From contig NC_134950.1 of assembly GCF_965638725.1 (NCBI RefSeq), forward strand, positions 133,563,636 to 133,627,635: 64,000 nt of DNA. Reading direction: 5' to 3'. Numbering within the stretch: position 1 is the stretch's first letter; each line of letters begins with the position of its first letter. The notes below the pieces were generated by a model. It had not been told where the DNA came from. It did no database searches and saw only the letters and a list, made by a program, of their open reading frames with translations. Source of the stretch: Aptenodytes patagonicus (Eukaryota; Chordata; Aves; Sphenisciformes; Spheniscidae). A program made the translations under genes and the position numbers. Shown here piece after piece: positions 63,443 to 64,000 of the stretch.

Positions 63443-63579
63443 CCTCCTCCTCCTCCCCACCCCCACCCTCTCTCTCTCGCTCCCCATCTCTCTCTCTCCG
63501 TCCCGTTCCCCCCTGCCCCCGCCTCTCCCCGCCCTGCCGCCGCCGGCCCTGGCAGAGCAGGCACCGCAGGGGGATCTCG

Positions 63580-63585
63580 ATGTAA
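63580..63585 (+). promoter_or_regulatory. Start-stop uORF (ATG TAA) next to the JAZF1 start codon
   Basis: An ATG directly followed by TAA lies four bases upstream of the JAZF1 ATG. Its context is weak (T at -3), whereas the JAZF1 ATG has A at -3. Start-stop elements are known to hold or recycle initiating ribosomes, so this could lower or modulate JAZF1 translation. It only matters if transcription begins upstream, as the island layout suggests. Confidence 0.6.
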
Positions 63586-63589
63586 CACC

Positions 63590-63704
63590 ATGACAGGCAT
63601 CGCCGCCGCCTCCTTCTTCTCCAACGCCTGCAGGTTCGGGGGCTGCGGGCTCCACTTCCCAACCCTGGCGGAGCTCATCGAGCATATCGAGGACAACCAC
63701 ATCG
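63590..63704 (+). CDS. JAZF1: JAZF1 coding exon 1 (N-terminal zinc finger)
   Basis: The exon encodes 38 residues plus one base, starting MTGIAAASFFSNACRFGGCG and ending HIEDNHI. I recognise this as the N-terminus of JAZF1, with small differences from the human protein (Ala13 and Glu28 as I recall it). It contains the first C2H2 finger, C14-x4-C19-x12-H32-x4-H37. JAZF1 is a nuclear zinc-finger cofactor that binds the orphan nuclear receptor NR2C2 (TR4) and is part of the NuA4/TIP60 acetyltransferase complex; it influences metabolic and ribosomal gene expression. The ATG has A at -3. The exon ends at a phase-1 donor G|GTGAGT. The remaining exons lie beyond the window; intron 1 of JAZF1 is very long in other vertebrates. 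Confidence 0.96.
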
Positions 63705-64000
63705 GTGAGTGCCCGGCGGGGCCGGGGCAGGGGCCGCGGCCGGGGCAGGGCAGGGCGGGCGGTGGGGGCGCACCGCGGCGGCGGGCACGGGGGGGCGTGG
63801 GGGCCGCGTGTGCGGCGGCGGCGGGGTGGGGTGGGGGGCACAAGGTGCAGCGGGAGCCGGGGCGCGGCGGTGGCCGCCGGTGGGAGGGAGGGCGGTGGGC
63901 GAGGAGGGGCAGGAGGGGTCCTGCGGGCGACGTGGAGGGCTCCTCGGGGAGGCGGCGTGCGGCGCGGCGGCGGCGGCATGGGTGGGTGCGGGGGAAGCGT
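63705..64000 (+). other. JAZF1: Start of JAZF1 intron 1
   Basis: The intron opens with a consensus donor GTGAGT. The visible part is GC-rich, with G-runs typical of the first intron at a CpG-island promoter and a short CGG repeat at 63961-63977. It continues past the window. Confidence 0.9.

Larger units (their letters stand above)
62690..64000. other. CpG island of the JAZF1 promoter and first exon
   Basis: Base composition changes sharply at about 62690 from AT-rich to strongly GC- and CpG-rich and stays so to the window end. The island covers the likely promoter, the 5' UTR, coding exon 1 and the start of intron 1. It includes several GGGCGG/CCGCCC-like Sp1-type words and a C/T-rich tract with CTCTCTCTC around 63470-63505, which is a common initiator setting. 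I cannot place the start site. Many long frames on both strands here are products of composition and not genes. A divergent noncoding transcript is possible at such an island but not shown. Confidence 0.9.

Noticed and set aside
62550-63979. Many frames of 60-270 codons in the CpG island on both strands
   Set aside because: They are Arg/Pro/Gly-rich, overlap each other in all frames and arise because GC-rich DNA lacks stop codons. Only the JAZF1 exon is real.
1-64000. CRISPR arrays, tRNA or rRNA genes, prokaryotic operons
   Set aside because: No regularly spaced repeats, no cloverleaf-compatible A/B boxes and no ribosomal sequence were seen; the DNA is vertebrate. The tRNA-like word at 34646-34663 is the retroviral primer binding site.

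Overview
The window is bird genomic DNA. Three things point to this: several young CR1 LINEs (their 3' ends carry the CR1 octamer ATTCTATG), a solo LTR of a type I know to be common in Neoaves, and at the right edge the first coding exon of JAZF1. The base composition is AT-rich and the long intervals hold no recognisable gene. The exception is the last 1.3 kb, a CpG island that is the JAZF1 promoter and 5' end. The rest is upstream intergenic DNA; in vertebrates this is the JAZF1-CREB5 interval. I looked for CREB5 exons on the minus strand and saw none.

Layout: 1-3230 intergenic; 3231-4294 CR1 copy A (-); 4991-5582 solo LTR (-) with a TATA box and a CRE; 5583-27195 intergenic, with a GC-rich patch near 12.85-13.23 kb and a small CpG cluster near 17.7 kb; 27196-35409 a nested transposon block; 35410-41713 intergenic; 41714-44386 CR1 copy C (+), with an RT frame of 730 codons still open; 44387-44541 a 3' flank shared with copy B; 44542-62690 intergenic, with an old CR1 fragment and a 70-bp direct repeat; 62690-64000 JAZF1 CpG island, exon 1 and the start of intron 1.

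The most informative object is a complete provirus (28343-35010, minus strand) inserted into CR1 copy B. It has two 345-bp LTRs that I read as identical, a perfect 6-bp target duplication (CCGCCC), a tRNA-Lys1,2-type primer binding site and a polypurine tract. Gag, pro and pol are betaretrovirus-like: dUTPase fused to protease, successive -1 frames and an in-frame G GGA AAC slippery site. The transmembrane envelope instead resembles that of avian alpharetroviruses. Between pol and env lies a 186-codon open frame with a dense cysteine cluster that matches nothing I recognise. The copy is defective: gag is internally shortened and shifted in frame, pol has two in-frame stops, and env has one. 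Because the LTRs are identical, insertion was recent and was probably helped in trans.

The second notable item is CR1 biology. Copies B (-) and C (+) share about 153-155 bp of non-CR1 sequence directly downstream of their 3' ends. This is the mark of 3' transduction, and in copy B it ends in another CR1 3' fragment. At the right edge, JAZF1 exon 1 is preceded by a start-stop uORF (ATG TAA) four bases before the main ATG.
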